Notes: generated by a model not told the origin, from the letters alone. Numbered from the stretch's first letter, positions 9,897 to 22,645 are shown. The stretch is 64,000 nucleotides of DNA from Odobenus rosmarus divergens (GCF_000321225.1 NW_004450567.1:53379-117378); one strand, 5' to 3'. Numbers and translations are program-made.

Positions 9897-10144
9897 TGAT
9901 GCTAAGTCTTTAAATGTGAAGTCACCTAGTACTAAGGAATTTTCTTGATTTTCTTTATAATAAGTTTTTGATTACCAAATCAATATCTTTACATGTTATA
10001 GGCCAAATCAGATATACTATTTCTTTTTTACTTAGTTTTGATAGTTTATGTCTTTCAGGGAATTTGTCTATTTAATCTATTATCTAATTTATTAGCATAT
10101 AATTGTTCATGATATTCTTTTATAATTCTTTGATTTTTATATAT

Positions 10145-10275
10145 TCTTTTTTTATTTAAATTCAAGTAATTGACATATAATACATTATTTTTTTCAGGGG
10201 TACAGGTCTGTGATTCATCAGTCTTATATAATACCCAGTGTTTATTTCTCTCCTCTTGCCCTCCTGATTTTAATA
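10145..10275 (-). mobile_element. short antisense L1 3' end
   Basis: tttatttaaattcaagtaat, then gacatataatacattattt, gtctgtgattcatcagt and aatacccagtgtttattt read as the complement of a carnivore L1 3' end. The pyrimidine microsatellite follows. Confidence 0.7.
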
Positions 10276-10279
10276 GAGT

Positions 10280-10303
10280 CTTTTTCTTTCTTTTTTTCTT
10301 TTT

Positions 10304-10335
<32 letters not shown>

Positions 10336-10366
10336 TTTCTTCCTTTTTCTTTCTTTTTTTTTTTTT
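10280..10366. repeat. (TTTC)n microsatellite
   Basis: Pyrimidine-only run of TTTC units with T-run interruptions. It sits inside the antisense L1 context. Confidence 0.95.
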
Positions 10367-10489
10367 GCCAGTGTGGGTAAAGGCTTATCAAGTTTGTTGA
10401 TTCTTTCAACCAAATTTTGGTTTTATTAATTTTATTTTTTTTCTCTTTTCTATTGCATTGATTTCTATTCTATTCTTTCTCCTTCCTTC

Positions 10490-10525
10490 CTTCCTTCCTT
10501 CCTTCCTTCCTTCCTTCCTTCCTTT
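10490..10525. repeat. (CCTT)n microsatellite
   Basis: About nine perfect CCTT units within the L1M relic, in a region where the L1 consensus already has a TTCC-rich stretch. An expansion in place is likely. Confidence 0.95.
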
Positions 10526-11850
10526 CTTCTCCTTACTCTGGATTTTGTTTGATTGTCTTTTCCAATTTCTTAAGAAGGAAGATAAGGTAATGAATTTCAT
10601 ATCTAGTTTTTTTATTGTAAACATTTGCATCTAAAATTTCCTTTTTGCTATTGCTAAATCCCATAGTTTTGTATGTTTTCATTTTCATTTATCTCAGATA
10701 ATTTTCTAATTCCCCTTGTGATTTTTTATTTAATCCATTGGTTATATAGGAATGCATTGTTTAATTTCTACACATTTGTGACTTTCCAAAATATCCTTCT
10801 GTTATCAATTTCTAATTTCAGTTTATTATGGTTAGAGAACATACATTTTAAGATTTCTATACTATGAGGTTGGTTTTTTTTTTTTTTGGATTTTTTTATG
10901 ACCTTGATGTAGTCTATGCTGCAGAATGTTCCATATGCACTGAGAAGACTATATAGTCAGCTGTCCTTCAGTGGAGGATTCTGTAGATATCCACTAGATC
11001 TAGTTGGTTTATAGTATTATTCAAGTCTTCTATTTCTTTGCTGATCATCTGCCCATTTTTAAGGGGCATAATAATTATCATCATCTATTATTGTTGATGT
11101 ATCTATATTTCCTTTGAATTCTGTCAGCTTTTCTTTCATGTATTTTGAAGTTCTGTTGTTAGATGCATGCATGTTTATAATTGGCTTTTTTTGGTTTTTG
11201 TTTTAATTATGTTCAGTTAGCCAACATCATTAGCATATTTATAATTGTTATTCCTTCTTGGTGGAATGACCTTTCATTACAAAATGTCTTCTTTGTTTTT
11301 GGTAACAATTTTTGTCTTAAAATCTATTTTGTTTGAAATAAGGATAGCCCATTGAGCTCTCTTTTGGTTACCAACTGCGTGGTATACCTTTTCCCGTTCT
11401 CTTTCTTCAGACTTATTTGTGTCTTTGAAACTAAACTGCTGCGTCTTGTATAAAGCATATCCTTGGATCATGTGAATTGTTAGATTGTTTTTTGTTTTAT
11501 CAGTTCTGTCAATATCTGTTTTTTAATTGAAGTGTTTAATACATTAACTAAATTACTGACAAGGAAGGGTTTCTATGTCTCGTTTTGTTATTTATTTTCT
11601 ATATGTCTTTCGTCTTTTTGTTTCTCCTTTCCTCTACTATTGTCTTCTTTTGTGTTAAATAATAACTATTTTCTTACTTACCATTTTATTTCTCTTTTTG
11701 TTCCTCAACTATGTTTTTTTTTTTAGTTGTTTTCTTAGTGGTTGCACTGGGAATTATCATTAGCGTCTTAATTTATAGCAATCTAGTTCAGGTTAACGCT
11801 AACTTAATTTCAATAGCATACAAAATCTTCATTTTTATATGTCTCTGTTC

Positions 11851-12459
11851 CTCACCTGCCTTAAGGTGCCTGCTCAAATCCGCTGTTGAAGTGATTTTAA
11901 TTTTTCATTTCAGCTATTGGACTTTTCAACTCCAACGAGAAAGGGAAAGAAAGAAGAAAATGAAGTGGGTAGTTCCTCATCCTGTCCCTCCCCACAATGG
12001 CCTCACTTCATCAGGAAGCCCTAAGGAGAGAGAGATTAAAGCCAAGACTTAAAAAAAAAAAAAGATAAATCAAAACAACAACAACAACAAAACCCTATCT
12101 TTTCATCTGGAACATTCAGGGCTGCTAGAGCACCTCTACAGCAAAGTGTCATGTGGAGCTGCGGAGAGCCAATTCTCTATACTTGGTCATCGATGGTCAG
12201 CATTCTCTTCAGGGGCTCCAGTAGCAGTGCTGAAGGCAGTGGGCATGTTTTCCAAGTTGTTAGCACATAAGTAGCCTGAGTCAAAGAACATAAATACACT
12301 ATTTCCTGAGTACCTGTGAGACAACTTTGGGGACTCCCAGATATGCCCAGGGAGACTTCTAAGTAATGTAGAGGTGCAACAATTTTGAATATTAAATATT
12401 AAATATGAATGTGACCTCATATATTCTCACAGACTCCCCCACCTTCTAGATATACTGCA
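11851..12459. other. unique sequence with A-run and (CAA)n
   Basis: An A-run at about 12050-12063 is followed by a short (CAA)5. No parent transcript or SINE upstream of the A-run is recognised, so I do not call a processed pseudogene. Confidence 0.45.
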
Positions 12460-12760
12460 TTTTTAGAGTAGTTACAGGTTCACAGAGAAACGGAACATAA
12501 AATACAGACAATTCCCTTAGAAACTCTGTCACCACAACATGCATACCATCTCCACTAACAAAATCACCCACCAAAGTAGTACATTTGCTATGATTAATGA
12601 GCCTACATTGACACATCATTTTCACCCAAACTCCATAGTTTGCATTACAGTTCATTCTTGGTATTGCAAATTCTGTGGGTTTTGAGAAATGTATAGTGAT
12701 ATGTCTCCACCAGTATGGTATCATACAGAATATGGTGAGAACAACTATTTCGAACAAGTC
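12460..12760 (-). mobile_element. old L1 3' UTR, antisense
   Basis: Matches the antisense L1M phrase series tttagagtagttacaggttc, gcctacattgacacatcat, cacccaaactccatagttt and agtatggtatcatacagaat. The 103-codon minus frame here is a chance frame across it. Confidence 0.75.
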
Positions 12761-14009
12761 TTACCTAGAAGTGGCAATACTAAGTGTTTTCCACCGAGCA
12801 GAAATAAATGTTCTTAGGAACCTTGGAGCTACATTTCAACAGATATGAATTGTGACTGTAAGTTTTAACCTGTGACAGTGGCCTCTGAGATGTGTTACTA
12901 GAACTTGACGTAGCAAGAAAACAAAGGTGGGGACACCCCACACATAGCATGGAACAGTGCCTCTGCTTCTGGGACGGTGGCCACTACAGATCCCTGAATA
13001 CTCTTCAGCTTCTTCCCCAGAAGAACTAGGAATATCCAACATTAAGTCCTTCATGGGAGTTTGCAAGGCAGGCAGAGGGGTCCCAGAACCAGAGGGACTT
13101 CCATAGGCATTAAGTTGTTTTAGACAAAGTATGGGGGGGTGACAGGATTTGGGCTCCAGCAGCTTCATGGAAGGCACAACAACCTTTGTGTCAGTAGAAG
13201 ATCAGTGATAAAATGACTGTCTCTTCAGTAGCATGTAATTCAGACTTCTAACTTAGGAAATGCCCAACTAAGGAAATAAATAATTTCTGTCTAATTGACT
13301 GTCCTGGAAGGCAAGAATTATGTTCATAATTATTTTTAAAAAGCTTAATTAATATCTTATCAAAATAATAGATCTATTTTAACAACAAAAAGTCAAATAG
13401 TCCTAAACCTTATTAAAAAGAAAAAAAAGTAGCCATTCCTGCCTCACGGTTCCCTACCAGTCACCCACTCCCCCAAAATTAATTGCTACCTCTTCTTTGC
13501 CATTTGTTCCCATTGTAACCACAACTTGATACCTTTTCTGTTCTACTCTCATTCAGGTGGGGGTTGTAGACGGTTTTCAGTTAAAGATGTGTGTCTTCAA
13601 TATGAAGTCTGGAAGTCTGATTTTCTTTCTAATTCTTCACAGTGGCTAGCACAGTGATCTATCCAAAAGGACAAATTAGTAAACAAAACTGAACATTACT
13701 GAGGACATAGAAGCAAACAGCTGCTCTGAAAAAAAAAGAAAAAGAAAAAGAAAAAAAGGAATTGGGAAAGTCCCATTGGTAAATCTGTTCTTAGCAATGA
13801 CCAAATACCTGTGGTTTGGATCTGTTGCACATCAGTATTCTTACAGCTCTTCAAACCATGTGTGAATAAACAGTGTGCAAAATTATTTGGAGATCCACAA
13901 GAAAATCACAGCACATGTAATACGTGGTGTCCACTGCCGATTTTTAATGCTATGTGTCTCTGCTCTACTGGGTAATAGGTCACCATTTTTTTCTCTGTAA
14001 GCTCATGGA
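12761..14009. other. unique sequence holding one odd minus-strand ORF
   Basis: No repeat recognised. The minus-strand open frame from about 13207 down to 12836 is about 123 codons, somewhat GC-richer than its surroundings, with a Ser/Pro/Gly-rich middle. I cannot name a parent protein. Chance or an old processed-pseudogene fragment are both possible. Confidence 0.4.
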
Positions 14010-14206
14010 GAGAATGATCTCTGGTGTCTTTTCCTCTTCTTGTGAGGACACAAATCCTGTGGGATTAGGGCTTCATGCTTATGACTTCATTTAATCTTAA
14101 ATACTTCTTTAAAGGTCCTATCTCTAAATATAGTCAAACTGGGGGTTAGCACTTTAACATATGGATTGGTGGGGAGGAGGGGACACAATTCAGTCCATAA
14201 CAGATA
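14010..14206 (-). mobile_element. MLT1-type LTR fragment, antisense
   Basis: tcttcttgtgaggacacaaa, then cctatctctaaatatagtca and ggacacaattcagtccataa are the complement of the 5' part of an MLT1 LTR. Confidence 0.7.
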
Positions 14207-14830
14207 AAAATTATCTAACTAAATATCCAGTGGTCACACATGTTATTAGCATGTTAAAAAGTATATGGGGGAATGCCCAGGAAAGTTGAAAGCAGGAGTT
14301 AAAGACACAAAGATTCAGTTTTCACTCAATTTTACTTGAAAAGAAGATCGTGCGTTTCAAAGGGAGACATGTCATTGTAAGGCAGGAGAGCTGGCTTTGG
14401 AAATCTGGAAATGACATTATACTTAGCAAATGCCTCTTCTAAGAGGAGGTATCCCAGTCTGTTGCAATCTATTTTATAAAAATTCACTAAAAATAAGTCA
14501 GAAAATCATTTGCACCTGGAGAACATATAATCTCAATAGTCTCTCCCCACAGATTAATTGCATCTCTGAATACACAAAAGTTGAATAAAATGTTAACAGT
14601 AAGCCGACTTCCCTCAAGAATTTGTTATATTACTGGAAATTATGCAAATAGCTTCCCTGAATTTTTTCCAGAAAATTTTAAAACTGATTTCCATATGTCT
14701 TCCACATTTTTTAGAGAAAATATTTGTTGACAAACTTCGTGGAATGATCTCAACTATTTACATGGCTGTTAATTTCTCTGCAAGTCTGCATCAATTTACA
14801 ACTGTACTTTCTTATTTGTGTGGGTTGTCG
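14207..14830. other. unique sequence, nothing recognised
   Basis: No repeat family or exon identified. Confidence 0.5.
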
Positions 14831-14840
14831 TACTGATTTT

Positions 14841-15024
14841 TTTTTTTAAGATTTTATTTATTTGACAGAGTGAGACACAGCGAGAGAGGGAACACAAGCA
14901 GGGGGAGTGGGAGAGGGAGAAGCAGGCTTCCTGCGGAGCAGGGAGCCCGATGCGGGGCTCAATCCCATGACCCTGGGATCATGACCTGAGGCAGACACTT
15001 AATGACTGAGCCACCCAGGCGCCC
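14841..15024 (-). mobile_element. Can-SINE, minus strand
   Basis: Full-length element with T-rich tail at the left and gagccacccaggcgccc at the right. The duplication tactgatttttt lies at 14831-14842 and 15025-15036; its left T-run merges with the SINE tail. Confidence 0.95.
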
Positions 15025-15036
15025 TACTGATTTTTT

Positions 15037-18000
15037 AAAAAAGAAAAGCTGTTGTATTGTTCTTGGTACTTATTTTTAATGGTAGAAGTTTTGCATGCAA
15101 GGAACCAGATTTGTCATTAAATTTCCTAGGATACTTATAAACAGAATTCAGTCTAGAAACATTATGAAAAAATGCTTCTTTTGAAGTTATGAAAATGGCT
15201 TATAAAATAATTATATCAGCTATGAAATATGGGCCTCATATGGAATTATTCATAAGCAGAGAGCAGGAGTCCAGAGGGTGGCTGAGGGATCTGAAGTGTG
15301 TATGGCAGGAACAGGGACCAGTGGTACCTGCTGCTGATTTTCTAAGCAAGGAAGGGATTAGTCTCCCTGTAACAGACTCAAATGAATCAAAATGCCAAGG
15401 AGAAAGATCCAGTCTACTCACAATTGCACAACAGAGCCTGGACATCGGCATGTGACTTTTAAGATGTAATAATGTTTTGATGAATATAATACTTTGTGAA
15501 CTTTGAATTATTAACTTTGAAAAATAAGAGACTGAATGGAAGCACTGTTTGTAATTAATTTTCAGATTTTCCTTTCAATCAGTGCTAGCCACTTTTCCCT
15601 CTTTCATCATAAATGCATAAGAGTATCCATCGTGGAAGTAAGTTCTCCCATAATTTCAGAAAATTTTAAAAATCCACTGCCTATGGATTCGCTCACTTAA
15701 AAGTCTGTATGGAAAGCATACTTATGGTCTGACTTTGTGCTTAATGCCAGGACAGAGCCAAAACAAGTAGACATCATCTTTGCGCTAAGGAATCCCCGTC
15801 TGTGGGTACTTCAGTGTTAAAGCTAATTGCCAACGGGGACGTGCTGGCTTTTCATAATCAACTTCCATTCTGATTGTCCAATTCCTTATTTTGAGTGGCT
15901 AATATCTGTGCTTTAAAAGGTACCTAAATATTCTAAATACCTCCTTGACTATAATGTAATAACAGGTATTCAGCTTAAATTTTCAAATGATATTATTTCA
16001 GTGATATGTGTGTTTGTATATACACTCAATTTAGTTTATAGTAACATAAAAATTCTGGGTATCATTTGACAGATTTTTACAACTCCAAAAAAGGCATAGT
16101 AAGCAATAAGAAGCCACCTGACCATATTCTTGGAGGTTTGTATGCTCTATAGAGAGAACCATCTCTTCACACTACTTAGCAGACCTAATGTGAACAACAT
16201 CATTGTATTCGAAGCAGAGACTACAGTAATAAAGGAGAGGTTTGACCCAGTCCCAGTTCTAAGAACCGGCACAAATCATCACCTCTCTAAGGGAAGGTTT
16301 CCTAACCTCTAAAATATAATCAAACAATATGACGCCATCTTATCCAAACGGCTATAGGAAAAAGCAGACAAGCAGGGAACATAAATATAAGAGCTATTAT
16401 TTTATTTCCATTGGCTTTTAAAAACCAAATCCATGACCCTTTCTTACTTTTAGGAACAATGATGTTTAAATCATTTCTCTTCAGATGGCCTGAATTTACT
16501 ACCTGCACTGAAGAGGAGGCATTTACTGCAGAATTCTTAAGAATGTGGGACTGATGACGCCCTACTTCCTCATTTTTCTCCCATTAAACTGACCTTTTTG
16601 GACCATAGTCTACATGGAAGAAATCTAGTGTCATTGTCACATTGTCACCCAGTTTTTCCTCAGTTTTTTTCAAATAGGCCTTCCCCAGTATGTGACATTG
16701 CGTTTTTACCTCATACAACAAAGCAAATAATGTTTTTTTAAAAATCGTCACAAATGGTACACTTTGGAGGTAAACAGAAAGTTAATTTTATTATAGCCCC
16801 TCTGTCAGAGATTCATTTTTACACTGAATTAAAAAGGGCACCTTATGAGAAGTTTGCCAGCTGTATACACCACAGATTAGAAACACGCTGGCTGTTAAAC
16901 ACCCACAAATACGTGCCACGGGTGAGCGCAGGACAAGAAGTCGTGGAGAAAAAAATAGGCTTCAATGTGAGAAGCAGCTTCTTTTCCTACCTTTAGCCTA
17001 AGTTATTGTAACTTTGTAACTTTTAAAATATACGAACAGTTGGCCAACTTTATAAAGAATTCAAAAGGCATATTGATCATGATAAAAAGAGAGATTCATC
17101 CGTGGCCACCTCTACTGTGAAGAATCAGTGATGGCGGCCAAGAAAGGGGAAGAATTCATGCCAGCACTTGTGGATCAGTTGGCCCCAGAGTGCCCGACAA
17201 TGAGCATAAGTAGCTCTGGAGTTTGCTAGACAACTGAGGAAAACAAAATTATTCAGGGCTACACATTATCTTTGTTTAATGATCTCAAGAGGAAGAGGTA
17301 GGTCATATTGAAAATAATGGAAATCACTGATGGCTTCAGAAATTCAAAGCGGCCTCTATATCCAGAGCCTTCCCCAAAGTGTCAAGGCTGTCCTCTCATT
17401 AACAGCACTTCAGAAGATCACTAGAGATTTGGGCTGGTGAATTAGTTTAGGAGACACCAGTAAAGCCAGAAAGAAGATGGTACGAAAGAGAATATGAAGA
17501 AGGTTGGCCAGGTAGGGACATACTCATTTCTGTCCACATTCCATGGACGAAACTAGCCATGTTGGCAGGAAGGCACACTAAGAAATTTGGTCCCTGCTGG
17601 GCCAGCTGCTTCCCAGAGACAATTCTATACCGAGAGGAGAAGCACATGTTTGATGAGCGACTAGTCGTCTCTGCCACAACAAAATCTCTGGCTTAAAAAG
17701 TTTGCATAAAGATTTTGTGTACAATTTTCAAATTGAGTGGTTTATGAAATCCTGGACAATATTATTTCCTTGAGTGATTTTTATGGTAATCTGAGATGTC
17801 ATTTGAAATGGGTGAAACAGTAGAGCCCAGATTCCAGTGTAATCTTTGATTACATTGCTAATCAAAGTAAGATTGTCAATTTAAGGAATGTTGCATTGGG
17901 AATGGTTTTCAAAGAGGAAAAATATTTGTAAACCAGCTGAGATTACTTAATCTTTGGTCTTGGCCAGGTCTTGTCCTAGATTGCTGAGAGTTCTCATGAC

Positions 18001-19049
18001 AACCAACAATCTCAAATGTCCAATCATTTTTCTCTATTTAAAGAGTTTCCTTGTGCTATGTAGTGAGCAGTATTATTGCTGCTAAGAAAACAAATCTCCC
18101 ACTAGCTGACAAACCATAAAATGTATAGAAATCAGGGGGGAAATCCAGACAGTTTAAAATAGTATGCTGGCTTTTGCATGCTTGGTTTCAGTTGCTATTA
18201 CCACTAATAACCATATCGTCAAACCACATAGACCTAAAAACGTCATTTGGTAAAGTCATTCAGTTTTCATTTAAATGATAAATGGAAGAGTTTATATGTA
18301 CACTAAAAACCCACAAGCAGTCTTGGAGGGTTAAGTCAAAGGAGGATATATATGTACTCATTTTTTTATGTGTCCCTCCCTCTTTAGAAAAAAAGAATTC
18401 TAAATATAAAAATAATTTAAATAAGGATTAGGAAAGTAAAGTTTATGACTTTCTGTCCCATTAGGCCAAGATCTGAATTTTAAAAAGGAGATGTTAATAA
18501 TCAACATTACCAAAGCCAGAGGACAGGCATCAGGGGTGTGGGAGCAGGGGTCGGCAAAGAAAACATATGCTTTTCCTCTTCTGTGTAAAGAAACATGTAT
18601 AGAGTATCTCTTAAGTTCATGGAACTCTATGATTATTACTAAATACAAAAGCTAAAGAAAAAAAAACATGGTTTTGCTTACAATGTTAACGCAGTTTCTG
18701 GGTCCTACCCTAATGCAGAGGCATAAGCTATCAAATAACAATAGATTTGCCAAGCCAAAAATGAAAAAAAAAAAAAAACAGCACTTTAAGGTACTTAATC
18801 TTGGTTCAGAATTTCAGAGTATACTTCGGTAAAAACATAATAATTTTAAGAAGACTCTTGTGCATCATCTTTCACTAGCTATTTTATAATAGGCATATTT
18901 AAACATTAGCCTTAAATTTATTATACATCTTTAATTCAGTTTAGAATTTTTTTGTGTCTGTAAAAAGGTTTTGAATTCAAATTTAAATATTTTTATTGTC
19001 AGAAAGGTTAGTAAATTTACCCAATAAAAAAAAAAATCTTCTATCATTA
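15037..19049. other. 4 kb without recognised repeats
   Basis: The longest early stretch lacking obvious mobile elements. Frames at 15189-15455, 16754-16996 and 17447-17677 show no recognisable domain. A palindromic motif pair lies at 17844-17867. Candidate for conserved non-coding DNA, which only alignment can decide. Confidence 0.45.
17844..17867. promoter_or_regulatory. palindromic CTTTGATTA pair (TCF/LEF-like), tentative
   Basis: The 9-mer ctttgatta and its exact complement taatcaaag face each other across 6 bases. CTTTGAT is the known TCF/LEF core, and TGATTA resembles homeodomain sites. Function is inferred only. Confidence 0.25.
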
Positions 19050-19157
19050 GTGAGCCTGGCTAGTTCAATCAGTAGTAGAGCATGTCTCTTGATCTTGGGG
19101 TTGTGAATTCAAGCCCCATGTTGGGTGTAGAGATTGCTTAAAAATAAAATCTTTAAG
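19050..19157 (+). mobile_element. older Can-SINE subfamily lacking the CT-rich body
   Basis: gagcctggctagttcaatca, ctcttgatcttggggttgtg, then ttgggtgtagagattgctta and the tail aaaataaaatctttaag. This older type goes directly from the tRNA-like part to the tail. The L1 at 19158 landed in its tail. Confidence 0.85.
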
Positions 19158-19677
19158 AAGTCAGTCAGAGAAAGACATGTATCATATGACCTCACTGATA
19201 TGAGGAATTCTTAATCTCAGGAAACAAACTGAGGGTTGCTGGAGTGGTGGGGGGTGGGAGGGATGGGGTGGCTGGGTGATAGACATCGGGGAGGGTATGT
19301 GCTATGGTGAGCACTGTGAATTGTACAAGACTGATGAATCACGGATCTGTACTTCTGAAACAAATAATGCAATATATGTTAAGAAAAAAAAGAAGAAGAA
19401 GAAGAAGATAGCAAGAGGGGAAGAATGAAGGGGAGTAAGTCGGAGGGGGAGGCGAACCATTAGAGACGATGGACTCTGAAAAACAAACTGAGGGTTCTAG
19501 AGGGGAGGGGGTGCGGGATGGGTTAGCCTGGTGATGGGTATTAAAGAGGGCACATTCTGCGTGGAGCACTGGGTGTTATGCACAAACAATGAATCATGGA
19601 ACACTACATCAAAAACTAATGATGTAATGTATGGTGATTAACATAACAATACAAAATTATTAAAAAAATAAATAAAT
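19158..19677 (+). mobile_element. 5'-truncated L1 with two tandem 3' ends
   Basis: Bounded by a perfect 17-base duplication aaaataaaatctttaag (19141-19157 and 19678-19694). Inside are an L1 3' end up to about 19385, a (GAA)n run, and a second related 3' end up to the A-rich tail. Both units share aaacaaactgagggtt. A single insertion therefore carried both. Confidence 0.88.
19385..19410. repeat. A-run plus (GAA)n between two L1 3' ends
   Basis: Runs aaaaaaaa then gaagaagaagaagaag. Looks like the remodelled poly(A) of the first 3' end. Confidence 0.85.
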
Positions 19678-19694
19678 AAAATAAAATCTTTAAG

Positions 19695-20215
19695 TAAAAG
19701 AGTCTACTCTCACTTTATTAACTCTTCAGTGTTTGGAAAATTCCAAAGAAGTCAGAGTGAAAGCTGTGATCATATTTCAACATTCTACCTTATGACAGTA
19801 TAAAATATTACATAGATCAAAATCTTTTGGTAAAGGAGATTCTTTAATGTGAAAAAATAAAAATTCAAAAGGATAAACAAATTAGCTTAAAATATATTTA
19901 TGCATGGTCATAGTAAAATTTTAGAATAAAAATCAGGTTATTTCCATTTAGAAAATGCTGTTATGAATACAAAATTTTCTCATGTCTTTCCTGAGGATAT
20001 TTATTAATTCTTTTAAATGTAAGAACTTGTGTCTGGTCAAAAGCTTAGAAATATGTGTTTACTTATAGCTATCCAGTCATTTTCAGTGGAAAATGGTAAC
20101 TAAATATGAAGAGTAACAGAAAAGAATTTATATTTTTGCTTCAGCCTATTTTAATTTTTGGATTTAGTCTGGCACCTGGTCAAAAGTCCTCAATCCAAAA
20201 GTTACTCATTGCCAT
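19695..20215. other. unique sequence, nothing recognised
   Basis: No repeat family or exon identified. Confidence 0.5.
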
Positions 20216-20216
20216 G

Positions 20217-20600
20217 GTATTAGTTTCCTAGAGTTGCTATAACAAAATATCACAAACTGGGTGGCTTAAACATGGACATGTATTGTCACAGTTTTGGAGC
20301 CAAGACTCCAAGATCAAGGTGTACACAGGGTTTGTTTCTTCTGAGGTCTGTGAGGGAAGGCTCTATTTCAAGCTTCTCCCCTTGGCTTATAGATGATCAC
20401 TTTCATGTTCACATGGCATTCTCCCTTTATGCAAGTCTATCTCCAAATTTCTTTTTTAAGAATACTAGTCATATTAGATTTAGGCCACCTGATTACCTCC
20501 TTTTAACTTGGTAAAAACCTTATCTCCAAATAAGGTCATGTCCTGATGTACTAAGGGTTGTGATCTTCAGCATAGGAATTGGGGTGGGGGGAACAACCAT
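20217..20600 (-). mobile_element. MaLR/ERVL-type LTR relic, antisense
   Basis: gtattagtttcctagagttg, ctgggtggcttaaacatg, ccaagatcaaggtgtacac, ttagatttaggccacctgat and atctccaaataaggtcatg form the usual antisense order of an MLT1-like LTR. The right end is blurred. Confidence 0.65.
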
Positions 20601-22572
20601 AAATTTCGGTAGTCATAAGTCTGAATGTTGGAACATATGTAAGAGGCAAGTACACTTATAAGCCATCTTTCCAACTCTGTGGAAGCAGGGAGTCTTTCCG
20701 TCCCGGGCAGAAAACTGGCAGCCTTCTTGGTTTTCACTAGCACAAAGTAATTACACCACCTGCTTCTCTAGCTTCCCAAAGTTAATGCATTGTTTGTTAA
20801 TAAGTAGTGTATGATGTCTGCTATCCAGATATGGAAGGTAATTTTCAAAGTGTGCTTTGTGCACATTCAAGATTTCTAAGTCTACTCTTGAGTCAAATGA
20901 GCCACTGGAGGTCTACCTGAGAGCCCCCTATACCAATCAATACTTTGTTGTTCGCTGTATTAACCACTTGCAGGGAATTGGTCACAGACTTGCATTTTAA
21001 TTTTAGTCCTTGGAGTTTATCGAGGTGAATAGTGAAAACATGTCTTTGAATTTTGATTCTATATTTATTGTAAAACTACTACCGACCATTTTTCGGAGTT
21101 TGGTAATTAGCACTAGCACTCTCTTTCTCAATAGCCAGTTTGTTTTTCCTTCTCTGATTATAAAAATTATTTAACTGAAAATGTTGTCTTTTTTGATTTA
21201 GTGGATTGTTAGAATTTATGCTGTCAAGATAATTATGGTGACTTTTCCATTGGGCATATTTGTTTTTCTCCTTTCAAATGTATTATTGTCTTAAAAAACA
21301 AAGAAAGAAACATACAATGTGTGTGTGCGGGGGGGGTTGCCCCTTCTTTGGCAAGTTTCTCTCTAAAATTTTGGAAATACATGGAGGGGATGGGTGGTTA
21401 ATAACTTGAAAATTAATTGCACAAGAAAAAGAAACAAATTCCTTCATTTTTTTTGCATTGTCTATTAACCTACAGCCACACCTATAATGACACAATTACT
21501 CTCAATAACTAAGGAGAATTAAGCTAATTTTATCTGTCCAAAGGCATAATGGTTCTTAGACCCTATAAATGTCTGTTCTTTCAACTGCATCACATGATTG
21601 ATAGACAGTAAATGGTTTAAGCAAATGTCAAAACTGAAATATTACAGGAATCCAAGCTTTTACTCCTGAGCAGTTCAAAACTACCTGTTGTCTTAGCACT
21701 GCATGATTTATTAAGGACAATTAAAATTAGGTTTGCTAAGGTATTTTCAGTAACTTTATAGCTAAGTTTACATCTCCCCAGTGCCTGGACATTTGTCCAA
21801 GTACCCAGAGCTAAAAGGGAATTTTATATCAAATCTACGAACAAATTCAGAGGCAGCAAAGTTAAGTAATGTTTCTTCTTTAATATTTTATAAGGTTAAT
21901 TTTGTTTGCTTTGACGTGTGATATCGCCAAAATTTGATGAACATTTGATACTGAACAACATTCCATTCATATACATTTTCAATTTGGGTAGCAATTGAAC
22001 AAAACCCTTAATTTCTCTGACTCTCCAAATCCCCCAAATTGCATCACTGTATTTTCACATCACTGTTGTCTCATTATTGTGAGTAGTATCTGTTCTCACT
22101 GATTGATGCATAACTTTTAAACATATTATATTACCAATTGAATAATAACCAGGCTCTTATCTCCTCCCCATGTTTGTTTAGGAAAATATTTGGTGACGAG
22201 GGTATTTTATTTATTTTTTATTATATAAGCTGATAGAACCAGTCAGAGTATTATTTTAACCCACAGTTTCTAGAACAGGACTGCTGTCTATTTTGTCTGT
22301 GAGAGTTTTGTGTGACAAAGGTATTAATCCAGGGTCTTTCCTTACCTGACAAATTCCTTCATTTCATACCTGACAAAGCTCCATAATTCAACAGCTTCTC
22401 TCACTAGTTTATCTTAATACCATTGTATTTCCTAAGTTATTTGCCTGTGTTTCGATAATTCAACATTTTTTGTTTATAACGAGGCCTGCATTTCTCATTT
22501 TTCCATATGATGCGGTTTCAGATCACTGCCTGCCTCGTCCTCATAGATTGTTCATCTTTCTGGGAGCATTCT
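20601..22572. other. unique sequence, nothing recognised
   Basis: About 2 kb of AT-rich sequence without identifiable repeats. The frame at 21283-21495 is spurious. Confidence 0.5.
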
Positions 22573-22582
22573 CAGATTCTTT

Positions 22583-22645
22583 TTTATTTTATTTTATTTT
22601 ATTTTATTTTATTTTATTTTATTTTATTTTAATTTTATTTTATGG
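22583..22645. repeat. (TTTTA)n microsatellite
   Basis: About twelve TTTTA units with one irregular unit near the right end. It lies inside the SINE target duplication. The frame at 22470-22658 is produced by it. Confidence 0.95.

Larger units (their letters stand above)
9096..11850 (-). mobile_element. L1M ORF2 relic, antisense, continued
   Basis: Continues from tattgttgagttataagagc through reverse-transcriptase text to the N-terminal endonuclease region (block near aatgcattgtttaatttc, then tgaaataaggatagccc, and ttagtggttgcactggg near 11740). The order is as expected for one long antisense L1. It is broken by a mini-SINE, a SINE head, a short L1 3' end and two pyrimidine microsatellites. 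Stops are everywhere, so no protein is made. Confidence 0.8.

Noticed and set aside
11711..12052. 113-codon plus-strand frame
   Set aside because: Its first part translates antisense L1M, and the rest is unrelated flank. No domain, no conservation evidence.
12040..12090. A-run followed by (CAA)n as the end of a processed pseudogene
   Set aside because: No recognisable parent transcript upstream and no matching target duplication found.
16130..16330. Possible MIR
   Set aside because: Only one or two MIR-like words and no consistent order.
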